NCBI RefSeq assembly: GCF_900258485.1
Contig: NZ_OGVE01000003.1
Span: 62,001 to 126,000 of the forward strand
DNA from: Helcococcus massiliensis
GTDB taxonomy: Bacteria; Bacillota; Clostridia; Tissierellales; Peptoniphilaceae
Direction of reading: 5' to 3'
Length of the DNA: 64,000 nucleotides
This document shows, piece by piece, positions 31,999 through 43,975 of the stretch. A model generated the notes under the pieces. That model was not told the origin of the DNA, did no database searches, and was given only the letters and a program-made list of their open reading frames with translations. Every line of letters starts with the position of its first letter. The stretch's first letter is position 1. A program made the position numbers and the translations under genes.

Positions 31999-33192
31999 TT
32001 ATTCAATAATTTTTGTTACAACACCTGAAGCAACTGTTCTACCACCTTCTCTAACAGCAAATCTTAATCCTTCTTCGATAGCTATTGGTGAGATAAGTGT
32101 AATTGTGAATGTTGCGTTATCACCAGGCATAACCATTTCTACGCCTTCTGGTAATTCGATATCACCTGTAACGTCTGTTGTTCTTAGGTAAAATTGTGGT
32201 CTATAACCTGAGAAGAATGGAGTATGTCTACCACCTTCTTCTTTTGTTAATACGTAAACTTCACCTTCAAACTTTGTGTGTGGTTTAATTGTTCCTGGAG
32301 CTGCTAAAACTTGTCCTCTTTCGATGTCATCTCTTGTAACACCTCTTAATAGAGCACCAATGTTGTCACCAGCTTCAGCTAAGTCTAATTGTTTTCTAAA
32401 CATTTCAACACCTGTTACAACAACTTCTTCTGGTTTGTCTTTTAATCCAACGATTTCAACTTTATCGTTAACCTTTACAACACCTCTGTCTACTCTACCT
32501 GTAGCAACAGTACCTCTACCTGTGATTGAGAATACGTCTTCTACTGGCATTAAGAATGGTTTATCAGTATCTCTTTCTGGAGTAGGAATCCATTCGTCAA
32601 CTGTTTCCATTAATGAAACAATCTTGTCTCCCCATTCTCCATCTGGATCTTCTAAAGCTTTTAATGCTGAACCAACTGTAATTGGTGTTTCATCTCCATC
32701 GTAACCGTATTCTGAAAGTAATTCTCTAACTTCCATTTCTACTAATTCGATTAATTCTGCGTCGTCAACTTGGTCTTCTTTGTTTAAGAATACAACCATT
32801 TTTGGAACACCAACTTGTCTTGCAAGTAAGATATGTTCTCTTGTTTGTGGCATTGGACCGTCAGCTGCTGATACTACTAAGATAGCACCGTCCATTTGTG
32901 CAGCACCTGTGATCATGTTCTTTACGTAGTCCGCGTGGCCTGGTGTGTCAACGTGAGCATAGTGTCTATTTTCTGTTTCGTATTCTACGTGTGAAGCGTT
33001 GATGGTAATACCTCTAGCTCTTTCTTCTGGAGCCTTATCAATACTTTCGTAGTCCATAACTTCACCTGAGCCAAATCTCTTGTTTAATACAAGTGTTATA
33101 GCTGCAGTTGTAGTTGTTTTACCGTGGTCAACGTGACCAATGGTACCAATATTTACGTGTGGTTTTGCTTTAACAAATTTTTCTTTAGCCAT
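31999..33192 (-). CDS. tuf: Elongation factor Tu
   Basis: GTPase that brings aminoacyl-tRNA to the ribosome, 397 residues. G1 GHVDHGKTT (about 18-26), the switch I region [15 protein letters not shown]3 [27 protein letters not shown]4 LNKEDQVDD and G5 SALKAL are all present. The three-domain length is standard. It is last in rpsL-rpsG-fusA-tuf, 21 bases after fusA, and ends at a strong terminator. Confidence 0.99.
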   Translation of the reverse strand: MAKEKFVKAKPHVNIGTIGHVDHGKTTTTAAITLVLNKRFGSGEVMDYESIDKAPEERARGITINASHVEYETENRHYAHVDTPGHADYVKNMITGAAQMDGAILVVSAADGPMPQTREHILLARQVGVPKMVVFLNKEDQVDDAELIELVEMEVRELLSEYGYDGDETPITVGSALKALEDPDGEWGDKIVSLMETVDEWIPTPERDTDKPFLMPVEDVFSITGRGTVATGRVDRGVVKVNDKVEIVGLKDKPEEVVVTGVEMFRKQLDLAEAGDNIGALLRGVTRDDIERGQVLAAPGTIKPHTKFEGEVYVLTKEEGGRHTPFFSGYRPQFYLRTTDVTGDIELPEGVEMVMPGDNATFTITLISPIAIEEGLRFAVREGGRTVASGVVTKIIE

Positions 33193-33213
33193 ATTTTCCT
33201 CCTATAATTTGTT

Positions 33214-35307
33214 TTATGACTTTTTGCCTTCTAATATTTCTTCTTTTATACTATTAGGAACTTGTTCATAGTGGTCAAATTGCATTGAGTATGTTGCACG
33301 ACCTTGTGTGTTTGAACGTAATGATGTTGCATATCCAAACATTTCTGATAGTGGGATGAAAGCATCAACGATTTGAACACCTTCTCTTGTTCCCATACCG
33401 TCAACTCTACCTCTTCTAGATGAAACGTCACCCATAACATCACCGAGATATTCTTCAGGTGTAACTACTTCAACTTTTTCGATAGGTTCTAATAGTGCTG
33501 GACCAGCTTTTTCAGCTGCAGCTCTTAGAGCCATAGCACCAGCTATTTGGAAAGCTGTTTCTGATGAGTCAACTTCGTGGTATGAACCATCATATAGTTC
33601 AACTACTATATCCAATAATGGATATCCAGCTAATACACCAGCATCACAAGCTTCTCTAATACCTTTTTCAACTGAACCGATGTATTCTCTTGGAACTACA
33701 CCACCAACAATTGAGTCGATAAATTCAACACCCTTACCTGGTTCATTAGGTTTAACTTTGATTTTAACATGTCCGTATTGACCTTTACCACCAGATTGAC
33801 GTATAAATTTACCTTCTGCTTCAGCTTCTTTAGTAATAGATTCTCTATATGATACTTGTGGGTTACCAACATTAGCTTCAACTTTAAATTCTCTTAATAA
33901 TCTATCAACTATAACTTCTAAGTGTAACTCACCCATACCAGCAATAATTGTTTGACCGGTTTCTTGGTTTGAATATGTTTGGAATGTTGGATCTTCTTCA
34001 GCTAATTTAGATAAAGCAACACCCATCTTTTCTTGAGAAGCTTTAGTTTTTGGTTCAATAGCAACAGAGATAACTGGTTCTGGGAATTCCATGTTTTCTA
34101 AGATAATTTGATTATCTTGATCACATAGAGTATCACCTGTACCTGTATCCTTAAGACCAATTGCTGCACCAATGTTACCAGCAGAAATTGAATCTAATTC
34201 ATTTCTTTGGTTTGAGTGCATTTCTAAAATACGTCCGATTCTTTCTCTCTTACCTTTTGTTGAGTTGTATACATAAGAACCTGATTCAATAGATCCTGAG
34301 TAAACTCTGAAGTATGTTAACTTACCTACATATGGGTCAGTAACAACCTTAAAGGCTAAAGCTGAGAATGGTTCTTCTAAATTTGCATGTCTTTCTGCTT
34401 CTACTGTTTCTTCTTCTTCAGTTTTCTTTGGTAAAGTACCTACAATAGCAGGTATATCAATAGGTGATGGTAAGTAGTATACCATTGCATCTATAAGTGA
34501 TTGTACCCCTCTCTTCTTGTATGCTGAACCACATAATACTGGATATATAGATCTAGCAATTGTAGCTTTTCTAATTGCTGTTCTTAATTCTTCAGATGAA
34601 ATTTCTTCACCTTCTAGGTATTTCATCATGATATCTTCGTCTGTGTCAGCTACAGCTTCAATTAATTGATCTCTATATAATTTAGCATCTTCTAATTGGT
34701 CTGCAGGTATTTCACCGTGGTGAGCTGATTCACCGGTTTCATCATCTAAGTCATATGTTACAGCATCCATGTCAACTAAATCAATAATACCTCTAAAGTC
34801 ATGAGCATTACCGATTGGTAATTGTATTGGTACTGCGTTAGCTTTTAATTTGTCTTTAATTGTGTCAACTGCCATTAAGAAGTCAGCACCTGTTGCGTCC
34901 ATCTTATTGATAAAAGCAATTCTAGGTACGTTATACTTATCAGCTTGTCTCCAAACTGTTTCTGATTGTGGTTCTACACCACTTTTAGCGTCGAATAATG
35001 CAACTGCACCGTCAAGCACTCTTAAAGATCTTTCTACTTCTACTGTAAAGTCTACGTGACCTGGAGTATCGATAATATTTATCTTATGATTTTTCCAGTA
35101 AGCTGTAGTAGCAGCAGAAGCAATTGTGATACCTCTTTCTTTTTCTTGGTCCATACTATCCATGATAGCTGTACCATCGTGTGTATCACCCATTTTATGG
35201 ATTTTACCTGTATAGAATAATATTCTCTCAGTAACTGTTGTTTTACCAGCGTCAATGTGAGCCATTATCCCAACATTTCTAATATCCTTTAAACTGATAT
35301 CTGGCAC
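33214..35307 (-). CDS. fusA: Elongation factor G
   Basis: Translocase GTPase, 697 residues. G1 [15 protein letters not shown], switch [39 protein letters not shown] (split here only for reading), G4 [11 protein letters not shown], and the domain IV loop [20 protein letters not shown] are intact. It begins with GTG (35305-35307) after AAGGAGTAG. It lies between rpsG and tuf in the str operon. Confidence 0.99.
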   Translation of the reverse strand: MPDISLKDIRNVGIMAHIDAGKTTVTERILFYTGKIHKMGDTHDGTAIMDSMDQEKERGITIASAATTAYWKNHKINIIDTPGHVDFTVEVERSLRVLDGAVALFDAKSGVEPQSETVWRQADKYNVPRIAFINKMDATGADFLMAVDTIKDKLKANAVPIQLPIGNAHDFRGIIDLVDMDAVTYDLDDETGESAHHGEIPADQLEDAKLYRDQLIEAVADTDEDIMMKYLEGEEISSEELRTAIRKATIARSIYPVLCGSAYKKRGVQSLIDAMVYYLPSPIDIPAIVGTLPKKTEEEETVEAERHANLEEPFSALAFKVVTDPYVGKLTYFRVYSGSIESGSYVYNSTKGKRERIGRILEMHSNQRNELDSISAGNIGAAIGLKDTGTGDTLCDQDNQIILENMEFPEPVISVAIEPKTKASQEKMGVALSKLAEEDPTFQTYSNQETGQTIIAGMGELHLEVIVDRLLREFKVEANVGNPQVSYRESITKEAEAEGKFIRQSGGKGQYGHVKIKVKPNEPGKGVEFIDSIVGGVVPREYIGSVEKGIREACDAGVLAGYPLLDIVVELYDGSYHEVDSSETAFQIAGAMALRAAAEKAGPALLEPIEKVEVVTPEEYLGDVMGDVSSRRGRVDGMGTREGVQIVDAFIPLSEMFGYATSLRSNTQGRATYSMQFDHYEQVPNSIKEEILEGKKS

Positions 35308-35325
35308 TCTCTACTCCTTTTTAAA

Positions 35326-35796
35326 TTAGTATCTGAAATGTGCGAAAGCTCTATTAGCTTCTGCCATTCTGTGCATTTCTTCTTTCTTCTTCACGCTTGA
35401 TCCAGTGTTGTTTGATGCATCTAAGATTTCTTTAGTTAATCTTTCGATCATTGTTTTTTCTCCTCTATTTCTAGAGTATAAAACTAACCATCTTAAGGCT
35501 AAAGTTTGTCTTCTTGCAGGTCTAACTTCCATTGGAACTTGGTATGTTGCACCACCGATTCTTCTAGCTTTAACTTCTAATAGTGGCATAACATTATTTA
35601 GAGCCTTTTGGAAAACTTCTAATGCTTCTTCTCCAGTTTGTTCAGCGATAGCTTCAAATGCACCGTAAACAATCTTTTGAGCAACACCTTTTTTACCGTC
35701 AAGCATAACAGCGTTTATTAATTTTGTTACTACAACATCACCATATATTGGATCAGGTAGAACATCCCTTTTAGGAACACTATTTTTTCTTGGCAC
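35326..35796 (-). CDS. rpsG: 30S ribosomal protein S7
   Basis: Primary 16S rRNA-binding protein of the 30S head, 156 residues, full length. [19 protein letters not shown] at the start, the [24 protein letters not shown] centre and the [13 protein letters not shown] end are as expected. The start codon is GTG (35794-35796) behind AAGGAGGG. S7 is the classical autoregulator of the str operon. The 124-base gap to rpsL, wider than the other gaps, could hold its RNA site (inference); it includes a short hairpin ATCGATAG/..TATCGAG-like near 35838-35860. Confidence 0.98.
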   Translation of the reverse strand: MPRKNSVPKRDVLPDPIYGDVVVTKLINAVMLDGKKGVAQKIVYGAFEAIAEQTGEEALEVFQKALNNVMPLLEVKARRIGGATYQVPMEVRPARRQTLALRWLVLYSRNRGEKTMIERLTKEILDASNNTGSSVKKKEEMHRMAEANRAFAHFRY

Positions 35797-35920
35797 TTCT
35801 CTTCCCTCCTTACCATTAAAAATAATTCATTGGTACTCGATATTTCTATCGATAAGTGCGCTTGTTGTTGATATATAAATCTAAACAAAAGCACCTTTAA
35901 TTTTTATTTGTGCAATCGAA

Positions 35921-36328
35921 TTAAGCCTTCTTAGCACCGTATTTAGATCTAGCTTGTTTTCTGTTTGAAACACCTGCTGTATCTAAAGCCCCTCTAACAA
36001 TGTGGTATCTAACACCAGGTAAGTCTTTTACTCTACCACCTCTTATAAGTACAACTGAGTGTTCTTGTAAGTTGTGTCCTATACCAGGAATATATGATAG
36101 AACTTCTGCTCCGTTTGTAAGTCTTACCCTAGCTACTTTACGTAAAGCTGAGTTAGGTTTCTTAGGTGTTACAGTTCTAACTGATGTACATACACCTCTC
36201 TTTTGAGGAGAATTTGATTTAGTATTTCTCTTCTTTAGAGTGTTGTAGTTATAACCTAAAGCTGGTGTATTTGACTTTTTACTTTCGCTTTTTCTATTTT
36301 TCCTAATTAGTTGGTTAATTGTAGGCAT
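35921..36328 (-). CDS. rpsL: 30S ribosomal protein S12
   Basis: Decoding-centre protein, 135 residues, first gene of the str operon. The loop [17 protein letters not shown] with the Lys pair and the [14 protein letters not shown] loop have the residues of streptomycin-sensitive S12, so no resistance change is seen. The ATG follows AAAGGAGGTGC. A promoter and a leader hairpin lie in the 136 bases upstream. Confidence 0.99.
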   Translation of the reverse strand: MPTINQLIRKNRKSESKKSNTPALGYNYNTLKKRNTKSNSPQKRGVCTSVRTVTPKKPNSALRKVARVRLTNGAEVLSYIPGIGHNLQEHSVVLIRGGRVKDLPGVRYHIVRGALDTAGVSNRKQARSKYGAKKA

Positions 36329-36382
36329 TCTGCACCTCCTTTTCTTTAAATTTATATATCAACAAAATAGTTGATTATTGTC

Positions 36383-36414
36383 GGGCATACCGCGCAAAAT
36401 TGCATAGTATGCCC
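36383..36414 (-). promoter_or_regulatory. Leader hairpin of the str operon
   Basis: Minus strand GGGCATAC (36407-36414) pairs with GTATGCCC (36383-36390) around a GC-containing loop. It starts about 10 bases after the predicted transcription start and has no T-run, so it looks like a structural or protein-binding leader and not a terminator. Confidence 0.6.
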
Positions 36415-36425
36415 TAGACTGTATT

Positions 36426-36454
36426 ATTTTACCATCACAAGTTTTGAATGTCAA
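36426..36454 (-). promoter_or_regulatory. Promoter of the str operon
   Basis: Minus-strand -35 TTGACA (36449-36454), 17-base spacer, -10 TAAAAT (36426-36431), located between the rpoC stop and rpsL. The str operon can thus be transcribed apart from rpoBC, though no terminator separates them. Confidence 0.85.
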
Positions 36455-36464
36455 GGAATAAGCC

Positions 36465-39400
36465 TTATTCTACAAGATGTTCTTCACTGTGATCTTTTTC
36501 TTCTATTGTATCTACTTGAATATGACTATATCTATCAATACCTGTACCAGCTGGTATCAATTTACCAATTATAATATTCTCTTTCAATCCAATTAGATTA
36601 TCTTTCTTACCTTTTATAGCAGCATCTGTTAAAACTCTTGTAGTTTCTTGGAATGATGCAGCTGATAAGAATGAATCAGAGGCTATAGAAGCCTTAGTAA
36701 TACCTAATAGAACATATTCAAATTCTGCAGGTTTTTTACCTTCTTCAACAAGCTTTTCATTTGCTGCTTCTACATCTCTCTTGTTTTGTTGTGATCCAAC
36801 TAAGAATTCACTATCTCCACTTTCTGTGATATTAACCTTTTGAAGCATTTGTTTGATAATAATTTCAATATGCTTATCATCTATATCTACACCTTGTAAC
36901 CTATAAACTTTTTGGATTTCTTTTATAATATAATCTTGTACTGATTTAGGTCCTAATAATTCTAAGTAATCGTGAGGATTAATAGAACCTTCTGTTATTT
37001 TTTCACCCTTTTCAATATGGGATCCATCAACAACATTTCTAGCAGGATTTACATGATATGGTAACAAGTATTTACTTGTTTCACCATCTTCATCTTTGAT
37101 GAATACTTTAATCCTATCTTCACTATCATCAATAATCACTTGACCAGATTCTTTAGCTATTATAGCTTGGCCCTTAGGTTTTCTAGCTTCAAATAACTCT
37201 TCAACCCTTGGTAAACCTTGTGTAATTGCTCCACCTCCAGCAACCCCACCAGAGTGGAAGGTACGCATGGTTAGCTGTGTACCAGGTTCACCGATAGATT
37301 GAGCAGCAATTATACCTACAGCTTCACCTACATTGGTATTTTTACCTGTAGCCAAGTTTCTACCATAACATAGTGAACATACACCTTGTTTAGCTTTACA
37401 TTCTAAGGCTGATCTTATCTTTACCTTGTCAATCTTGATAATTTCTTTTTCACCGTTAAATTGTTCTAGAATATGGTCTTTTGTTATTTCATCTGCCATA
37501 TCTTCGCTGATAATTTCATTTTTGTGAACAATGATTTTACCAGAAACCGGATTTATAATATCCTCAAATGAAGTTCTACCAACTATTCTATCTCTTAATT
37601 TTTCAATTAATTCCTTGCCTTCGTAAATATCAGAAACTTCTATATAAGAATTTGTTCCACAATCATCTTCACGAACAATTACATCTTGTGCAACGTCAAC
37701 AAGTCTTCTTGTTAAGTATCCTGAGTCAGCAGTTCTTAAGGCTGTATCTGTTAAACCTTTTCTAGAACCGTGAGTTGAAATAAAGAATTCTTGTACTGAT
37801 AAACCTTCACGGAAGTTAGCTTTAACTGGAATTTCTATAGTCCTACCTGTTGTAGATGCCATAAGTCCACGCATACCACCAAGCTGTCTAATTTGTCTAA
37901 TAGAACCTCTAGCACCTGAGTTAGCCATTATAGCTATGGTATTTGTCTTGTCTAAGTCTTGCATTAGCGCATCTGTAACTTCATCAGTAGCATCTTCCCA
38001 AGTTTTGATTACTTGATTGTATCTTTCTTCTTCAGTATATAGACCTAATTCAGTGTACTCTTCAATTTCTAAAATCTTTTCATCAGCCCTATCAACAATT
38101 CCTTGTTTTTCAGCTGGTATAGTAACGTCAGCCATACCTATTGATATAGCAGCCTTTGTTGAGTAATTAAAACCTGTCTTCTTTATATAGTCAAGCAATC
38201 TAGCTGTTCTCATATTTCCATATTTATGGAATGACTTATCTATAATTTTAGATAACATTTTTGAGTCAACTAATTGATCGATTTCTAATGAATATTGGTC
38301 TTTCTTTCTATCAACAAAGCCTAAATCTTGTGGTATTTCATTGTTAAATATGAATCTACCTACAGTAGATTTAACTATTTTACCCTTATCTTCATCGTCT
38401 TTTTTAATTCTTAAACCTACGATTGAGTGTAGATTTATCAATTTGTTTTCATAAGCTTTAATAAGTTCATCATAGTCAGAAAATACATATTCTGTCTCTT
38501 TAGATGTAAAATCTGATGTTAGATAATAAATACCTAAAACCATATCTTGAGTAGGTGTAGTAATTGGCTTACCATCCTTTGGTGCAAGTATATTATTTGT
38601 TGACATCATCAACAACCTTGCTTCAGCTTGAGCTTCTGCTGATAATGGTAAGTGAACAGCCATTTGGTCACCGTCAAAGTCAGCGTTATAGGCAGTACAT
38701 ACTAATGGATGTAACTTAATAGCCTTACCTTCCACTAGAATTGGTTCAAAAGCTTGAATCCCCAATCTATGTAAGGTAGGAGCACGGTTTAGTAAAACTG
38801 GATGATCTTTAATAACTTCTTCTAAAGCTCCCCATACTTCAGGATTTTTCCTTTCAACCATTTTCTTAGCAGATCTAATGTTATTTGCAGTAGATGTTGC
38901 TACTAATCTTTCCATAATAAATGGTTTAAATAATTCCAAAGCCATGTCTTTAGGTAGACCACATTGGTAAATTTCCAATTCTGGACCTACAACAATTACT
39001 GAACGTCCTGAATAGTCAACACGCTTACCTAGTAAGTTTTGTCTAAATCTACCTGTTTTCCCCTTAAGCATATCAGAAAGAGATTTTAATGGTCTATTTG
39101 AAGCTCCTGTTACAGGTCTTCCTCTTCTACCATTATCAATCAAAGCGTCAACAGATTCTTGTAACATTCTCTTTTCATTACGTACAATTATATCTGGAGC
39201 TCCAATTTCTAATAATCTCTTTAGTCTATTATTTCTGTTAATAACTCTTCTATATAGGTCATTTAGATCTGATGTTGCAAATCTGCCACCTTCTAATTGA
39301 ACCATTGGTCTTATATCTGGTGGAATAACAGGTAGGTTATGGAGAATCATCCATTCAGGTTTATTACCTGAAGCTAAGAAAGCCTCTGTTACCTCTAACC

Positions 39401-40019
39401 TTCTTAAAATTCTAATTCTTTTTTGACCACTTGCATCCTCTGCTTCTTCAACAAGTTCATCATGCAACTTGTTCATATCTATTTCAGATAAGAGTCTGCC
39501 TATAGCTTCTGCACCTATTCCAGCTTCAAATTCATCGCCATGGTCTCTATATAAGTTCATGTATTCATTTTCGCTTAAAATTTGTTTGTAAGCTAATCCT
39601 TCAACTGTACCTGGATCAAGTACAATATAGTTCGCATAATAAAGAACTTTTTCTAGGGATTTAGGACTTAAATCTAGTAAAAGTCCCATCCTAGATGGTA
39701 TTCCTTTGAAGTACCAAATGTGTGAAACTGGAGCCGCAAGTTCAATATGCCCCATTCTTTCACGTCTTAATTTTGATTTGGTAACTTCTACACCACATTT
39801 TTCACATATAACGCCTTTGTATCTTATTCTTTTATATTTACCACAAGCACATTCATAGTCCTTAACTGGTCCGAATATTTTTTGACAGAATAGACCTTCT
39901 TTTTCAGGTTTTAATGTTCTATAATTTATAGTTTCTGGTTTTTTGACTTCGCCCCTTGACCAATCTCTGATCATATCAGGTGATGCTAAGCCAATTTGTA
40001 TTGATGTAAAACTTGTCAT
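36465..40019 (-). CDS. rpoC: RNA polymerase subunit beta'
   Basis: Largest catalytic subunit of RNA polymerase, 1184 residues, the length usual for Firmicutes. The N-terminal zinc site ([20 protein letters not shown] region), the [16 protein letters not shown] switch area and the catalytic [16 protein letters not shown] motif (about 445-455) are intact. The trigger-loop area ([26 protein letters not shown]) and the second zinc Cys set [19 protein letters not shown] follow. The start ATG lies 23 bases after rpoB. The C-terminal tail is acidic. Confidence 0.99.
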   Translation of the reverse strand: MTSFTSIQIGLASPDMIRDWSRGEVKKPETINYRTLKPEKEGLFCQKIFGPVKDYECACGKYKRIRYKGVICEKCGVEVTKSKLRRERMGHIELAAPVSHIWYFKGIPSRMGLLLDLSPKSLEKVLYYANYIVLDPGTVEGLAYKQILSENEYMNLYRDHGDEFEAGIGAEAIGRLLSEIDMNKLHDELVEEAEDASGQKRIRILRRLEVTEAFLASGNKPEWMILHNLPVIPPDIRPMVQLEGGRFATSDLNDLYRRVINRNNRLKRLLEIGAPDIIVRNEKRMLQESVDALIDNGRRGRPVTGASNRPLKSLSDMLKGKTGRFRQNLLGKRVDYSGRSVIVVGPELEIYQCGLPKDMALELFKPFIMERLVATSTANNIRSAKKMVERKNPEVWGALEEVIKDHPVLLNRAPTLHRLGIQAFEPILVEGKAIKLHPLVCTAYNADFDGDQMAVHLPLSAEAQAEARLLMMSTNNILAPKDGKPITTPTQDMVLGIYYLTSDFTSKETEYVFSDYDELIKAYENKLINLHSIVGLRIKKDDEDKGKIVKSTVGRFIFNNEIPQDLGFVDRKKDQYSLEIDQLVDSKMLSKIIDKSFHKYGNMRTARLLDYIKKTGFNYSTKAAISIGMADVTIPAEKQGIVDRADEKILEIEEYTELGLYTEEERYNQVIKTWEDATDEVTDALMQDLDKTNTIAIMANSGARGSIRQIRQLGGMRGLMASTTGRTIEIPVKANFREGLSVQEFFISTHGSRKGLTDTALRTADSGYLTRRLVDVAQDVIVREDDCGTNSYIEVSDIYEGKELIEKLRDRIVGRTSFEDIINPVSGKIIVHKNEIISEDMADEITKDHILEQFNGEKEIIKIDKVKIRSALECKAKQGVCSLCYGRNLATGKNTNVGEAVGIIAAQSIGEPGTQLTMRTFHSGGVAGGGAITQGLPRVEELFEARKPKGQAIIAKESGQVIIDDSEDRIKVFIKDEDGETSKYLLPYHVNPARNVVDGSHIEKGEKITEGSINPHDYLELLGPKSVQDYIIKEIQKVYRLQGVDIDDKHIEIIIKQMLQKVNITESGDSEFLVGSQQNKRDVEAANEKLVEEGKKPAEFEYVLLGITKASIASDSFLSAASFQETTRVLTDAAIKGKKDNLIGLKENIIIGKLIPAGTGIDRYSHIQVDTIEEKDHSEEHLVE

Positions 40020-40042
40020 TAAGAAGTGCTCCTTTCTCGAAC

Positions 40043-43000
40043 TTACTTAATAAATGATTGGTCTTCTTCTTGCTCTACTTGGTCTTTTTTCTCTTCATCA
40101 GCCATACGTTCAACTTGACGGAAATCATCAATTTCTTCAGTGTTTTCAGCTAATTTAACTTCTTGGTTATTTTCATCCAACAAGGTAACATTTAAGGCTA
40201 ATGATTGAAGTTCTTTGGTTAGAACCTTAAATGATTCAGGCGTACCTGGTTCAGGTATGTTTTCCCCCTTAACAACAGCTTCATAAGTCTTAACTCTACC
40301 ATTTATATCGTCTGATTTAACAGTCATCATTTCTTGTAAAGTATGTGCAGCACCGTAAGCTTCAAGAGCCCAAACTTCCATTTCACCAAATCTTTGTCCA
40401 CCAAATTGAGCCTTACCACCCAATGGTTGTTGGGTAACTAATGAGTAAGGACCTGTAGACCTTGCGTGGATTTTTTCATCAACTAAGTGGTGTAATTTCA
40501 GCATGTACATGTAACCTACAGTAACAGGATTTTCAAATTCATCACCTGTTCTACCATCACGTAATCTAATCTTACCTGTCTTGTCATAACCAGCTTTTTC
40601 TAATGTTTCTTCTATATCTTTATCTGAAGCACCATCAAATACTGGTGTAGCAACTCTCCAACCTAATTTTTTAGCAGCTAAACCTAGGTGAACTTCTAAA
40701 ACTTGTCCAATGTTCATACGTGAAGGAACCCCTAGTGGGTTTAAAACTATTTGAACTGGATCACCATTTGGTAAGAATGGCATGTCTTCCACAGGCATTA
40801 TTCTAGAAACAACACCCTTGTTACCGTGACGACCACACATCTTATCACCAACTGAGATTTTTCTCTTAGTTGCTATATAAACTCTTATTACTTCATTAAT
40901 ACCAGGAGCTAATTCATCTCCCTTAGATTTTGAGTAATGTTTAATATCAACAACTACCCCAGCTTCACCATGAGGAACCCTTAATGAAGTATCTCTAACT
41001 TCTCTAGCTTTTTCGCCAAAGATTGCTCTTAACAATCTTTCTTCAGGTGATAATTCTGTTTCACCCTTAGGTGTAACCTTACCAACTAAAATATCTCCTG
41101 CTTGAACTTCAGCACCTATTCTTATGATTCCATCTTCATCAAGGTTCTTTCTCATATCTTCACCTATTGAAGGTATATCTCTAGTAATATCTTCTGGTCC
41201 AAGTTTAGTTTCTCTAGCTTCTGCTGTATGTTCTTCAATATGAACAGATGTTAAAACATCGTCAATCACTAATTTTTCACTTAATAACATGGCGTCTTCG
41301 TAGTTGTAACCTTCCCATGTCATAAATGCTATAAGTATATTTTTACCTAAGGCTAATTCACCCATGTCTGTTGAAGGGCCATCAGCTATGATGTCTCCAG
41401 CTTCTACATGTTCACCAGCTTTTACTATAGGTCTTTGGTTTATTGTTGTACCTTGGTTGGCTCTCTTGAATTTAAGAATGCTATACTCATCAGTCTTAAC
41501 TCCAAATTCATCCGCCTTATCTCTCTTAATTACTATTCTTTCATCACCAACATAAGTAACTGTACCAGAATTTTTTGCAACTATAACTACTCCAGAGTCT
41601 TTGGCTGTCCTATGTTCAATACCTGTACCTATAATTGGAGATTCAGCTTTTAATAGTGGCACAGCTTGTCTCTGCATGTTCGCCCCCATCAAAGCACGGG
41701 TAGCATCGTCGTTTTCTAAGAATGGTATCAAGGCCGCACCAACTGATACTATTTGTTGAGGTGAAACGTCCATGTAATCAATGTCTTCTTTAAGGAATAA
41801 GTCGTTAACCCCGTTGATACCTCTTGATGAAACTCTTTCATTTATAAAGTATCCATTTTCATCTAAAGGTTCGTTAGCTTGAGCTTTGATATAAATATCT
41901 TCCTCATCTGCAGTTAGGTAATGAATGTCATCTGTTACCCTACCTGTACCCTTGTCTACTCTTCTATATGGTGTTTCAATAAATCCATATTCATTAATTC
42001 TTCCGTAAGTAGTTAAAGAAGTTATAAGTCCTATGTTTGGACCTTCAGGTGTTTCAATCGGACATACTCTACCATAGTGTGAAGTATGAACGTCTCTAAC
42101 TTCATAACCAGCCCTATCTCTAGATAAACCACCTGGTCCTAAAGCAGATAATCTTCTCTTATGGGTCAATTCTGAAATAGGATTTGTTTGGTCCATAAAT
42201 TGTGACAATTGTGATGAACCAAAGAATTCTTTAATAGCAGCTGAAACTGGTCTATTATTTATCAGATTGTGTGGAGTTAGCATGTCTACATCAGAAGTAG
42301 TCATTCTCTCTCTGATTACTCTTTCCATTCTTGATAAACCAATTCTGAATTGGTTTTGTAATAATTCTCCTACTGATCTAACTCTTCTATTTCCTAAGTG
42401 ATCAATATCATCAATTTTACCAACACCTTGGTAAAGGTTTAGTTGGTATGAAAATGATGCTATTAAATCATCTAAAATAACTGTATTTGGAGAAATTAAT
42501 TCTCTATTATCAACTAATAATTTTATCTTGTCTTTATCAGACATTTCATCTGTGAACTTATCAAGTAAATCTACCATTGAAGGATAGTGTACTTTTTCGG
42601 AAATTCTTAAAGTAGATAAGTCTAAATCTAAATCTTTTAGTTCATCAAATACTTCTATAGATACAAAATTATTTCCAACTACTCTTATTATTTCTTCTGA
42701 TTCTGGACTTAACTTAACATCTACAGAGTTTATACCTGCATTTTCAATTTCAATAGCCTTGTCTAAGCTAATAAATTCATCTTTATTTAATAAGATTTCA
42801 CCATATTTATCTATGATGTCAGTTGCTGCATATTTTTCTCTTATCCTATTTCTAATAGCAAGTTTTTTATTAAATGTATATCTTCCTGCCTTTGAAAGAT
42901 CATATCTCTTAGGATCAAAGAATAAATTATTTAATAAGCTTGTTGCAGCTTCTACTGAAGCAGGATCACCAGGTTTTAATTTTTTATAAATTTCAATAAG

Positions 43001-43708
43001 GGCTTCATCTTTATTTCTTGAAACTTCTTTTTCTAGGGTATCTGATAAAACTTCAGACTCACCAAACACCTCAATTATTTCATCTGTAGTATCAAATGCT
43101 AAAGCCCTCATAAAGGTTGTAGCTGGAAGTTTTCTGGTCCTATCTACCCTTATAGTCAAGGCGCCATATGCATCTGTATCGTATTCTATCCAGGCACCCC
43201 TATTAGGTATAACTGTTGAAGAAATAGTCTTTTTACCATTTTTATCATAATCTTCACTATAATAAACACCTGGAGACCTTACTAATTGTGAAACAACAAC
43301 TCTTTCAGCTCCGTTTATAATAAATGTCCCATTTTCCGTCATAAGTGGAAAATCATCCATAATAAGAACTTCTTGTTCTTTTATTTCTTTTGGTTTTCCA
43401 TCTTCTAATATAATAAGACGCACGTTTACCCTCATTTTTTTAGAGTATGTAACATCCCTATCTTTAGATTCTTGTTCAGAATATTTTGGTTCATCATCAA
43501 ATTTGTAGTCTAAAAATTGTAAAAGAATATTCCCTGAATGGTCTAAAATCGGTGAAATGTCTTCAAACACTTCTTTTATACCATCTTTCAAGAACCATTC
43601 ATATGAACCCTTTTGAATGTGCAGTAAATTAGGCAATTCTAAGGCTTCAGCAATTCTTGAAAAACTTTCTCTATCTCTTTTACCATACATAATTGTATGA
43701 TTATTCAT
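40043..43708 (-). CDS. rpoB: RNA polymerase subunit beta
   Basis: Second catalytic subunit of RNA polymerase, 1221 residues from the chosen ATG (43706-43708) preceded by GAGAGGTGG; an upstream GTG adds three residues but has no good ribosome site. The rifampicin region near 42130-42225 reads [20 protein letters not shown] then [10 protein letters not shown]: Asp516, His526 and Ser531 (E. coli numbers) are wild type, predicting sensitivity. The C-terminal [24 protein letters not shown] motif is present. It has its own promoter; rplJ/rplL are not upstream, where uvrA lies instead. Confidence 0.99.
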   Translation of the reverse strand: MNNHTIMYGKRDRESFSRIAEALELPNLLHIQKGSYEWFLKDGIKEVFEDISPILDHSGNILLQFLDYKFDDEPKYSEQESKDRDVTYSKKMRVNVRLIILEDGKPKEIKEQEVLIMDDFPLMTENGTFIINGAERVVVSQLVRSPGVYYSEDYDKNGKKTISSTVIPNRGAWIEYDTDAYGALTIRVDRTRKLPATTFMRALAFDTTDEIIEVFGESEVLSDTLEKEVSRNKDEALIEIYKKLKPGDPASVEAATSLLNNLFFDPKRYDLSKAGRYTFNKKLAIRNRIREKYAATDIIDKYGEILLNKDEFISLDKAIEIENAGINSVDVKLSPESEEIIRVVGNNFVSIEVFDELKDLDLDLSTLRISEKVHYPSMVDLLDKFTDEMSDKDKIKLLVDNRELISPNTVILDDLIASFSYQLNLYQGVGKIDDIDHLGNRRVRSVGELLQNQFRIGLSRMERVIRERMTTSDVDMLTPHNLINNRPVSAAIKEFFGSSQLSQFMDQTNPISELTHKRRLSALGPGGLSRDRAGYEVRDVHTSHYGRVCPIETPEGPNIGLITSLTTYGRINEYGFIETPYRRVDKGTGRVTDDIHYLTADEEDIYIKAQANEPLDENGYFINERVSSRGINGVNDLFLKEDIDYMDVSPQQIVSVGAALIPFLENDDATRALMGANMQRQAVPLLKAESPIIGTGIEHRTAKDSGVVIVAKNSGTVTYVGDERIVIKRDKADEFGVKTDEYSILKFKRANQGTTINQRPIVKAGEHVEAGDIIADGPSTDMGELALGKNILIAFMTWEGYNYEDAMLLSEKLVIDDVLTSVHIEEHTAEARETKLGPEDITRDIPSIGEDMRKNLDEDGIIRIGAEVQAGDILVGKVTPKGETELSPEERLLRAIFGEKAREVRDTSLRVPHGEAGVVVDIKHYSKSKGDELAPGINEVIRVYIATKRKISVGDKMCGRHGNKGVVSRIMPVEDMPFLPNGDPVQIVLNPLGVPSRMNIGQVLEVHLGLAAKKLGWRVATPVFDGASDKDIEETLEKAGYDKTGKIRLRDGRTGDEFENPVTVGYMYMLKLHHLVDEKIHARSTGPYSLVTQQPLGGKAQFGGQRFGEMEVWALEAYGAAHTLQEMMTVKSDDINGRVKTYEAVVKGENIPEPGTPESFKVLTKELQSLALNVTLLDENNQEVKLAENTEEIDDFRQVERMADEEKKDQVEQEEDQSFIK

Positions 43709-43775
43709 ATATGCCACCTCTCATTTGGTATATTCAGCGGATTTTGGCCGTTAAGTAACAGAACTTTCCAACACA

Positions 43776-43811
43776 AAAACAAAAATTGGCCCACTTACCC
43801 ATTTTTGTTTT
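43776..43811 (-). promoter_or_regulatory. Hairpin in the rpoB 5' leader
   Basis: Minus strand AAAACAAAAAT (43801-43811) pairs with ATTTTTGTTTT (43776-43786) around a 14-base loop GGGTAAGTGGGCCA. It begins about 11 bases from the predicted start site. The T-rich 3' arm could make it an attenuator, though the stem is weak. Confidence 0.45.
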
Positions 43812-43828
43812 ATATTTAGTATTCAATA

Positions 43829-43857
43829 AATATATCACTATAAAAGACAAATGTCAA
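43829..43857 (-). promoter_or_regulatory. Promoter of rpoBC
   Basis: Minus-strand -35 TTGACA (43852-43857), 17-base spacer, -10 TATATT (43829-43834), giving a leader of about 115 bases. Confidence 0.8.
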
Positions 43858-43933
43858 TATTTTTTTCACTTAAAAGTTAAAAAATATTAACATTTGAAAT
43901 AGTTTCATTGATTTGTGCTTCTTCTTTTATTTT

Positions 43934-43951
43934 TTCTTAATCTAATAAGAA
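43934..43951 (+). terminator. Weak terminator-like hairpin after uvrA (minus-strand transcript)
   Basis: TTCTTA / TAAGAA arms separated by six bases, followed on the minus strand by AAAATAAAAG with few T residues. It is AT-only, and the site could equally be chance in this base composition. It is read on the minus strand in context; the palindrome itself has no strand. Confidence 0.3.
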
Positions 43952-43975
43952 TTAAACAAGATAAATAAAATATGT

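Noticed and set aside
32276-32704. 142-codon plus-strand frame opposite tuf
   Set aside because: Shadow frame of the highly biased codons of tuf; no start signal.
42130-42225. Possible rifampicin-resistance changes in rpoB
   Set aside because: The key residues (Asp, His, Ser of the resistance cluster) are the sensitive type; the few differences from E. coli are conservative.
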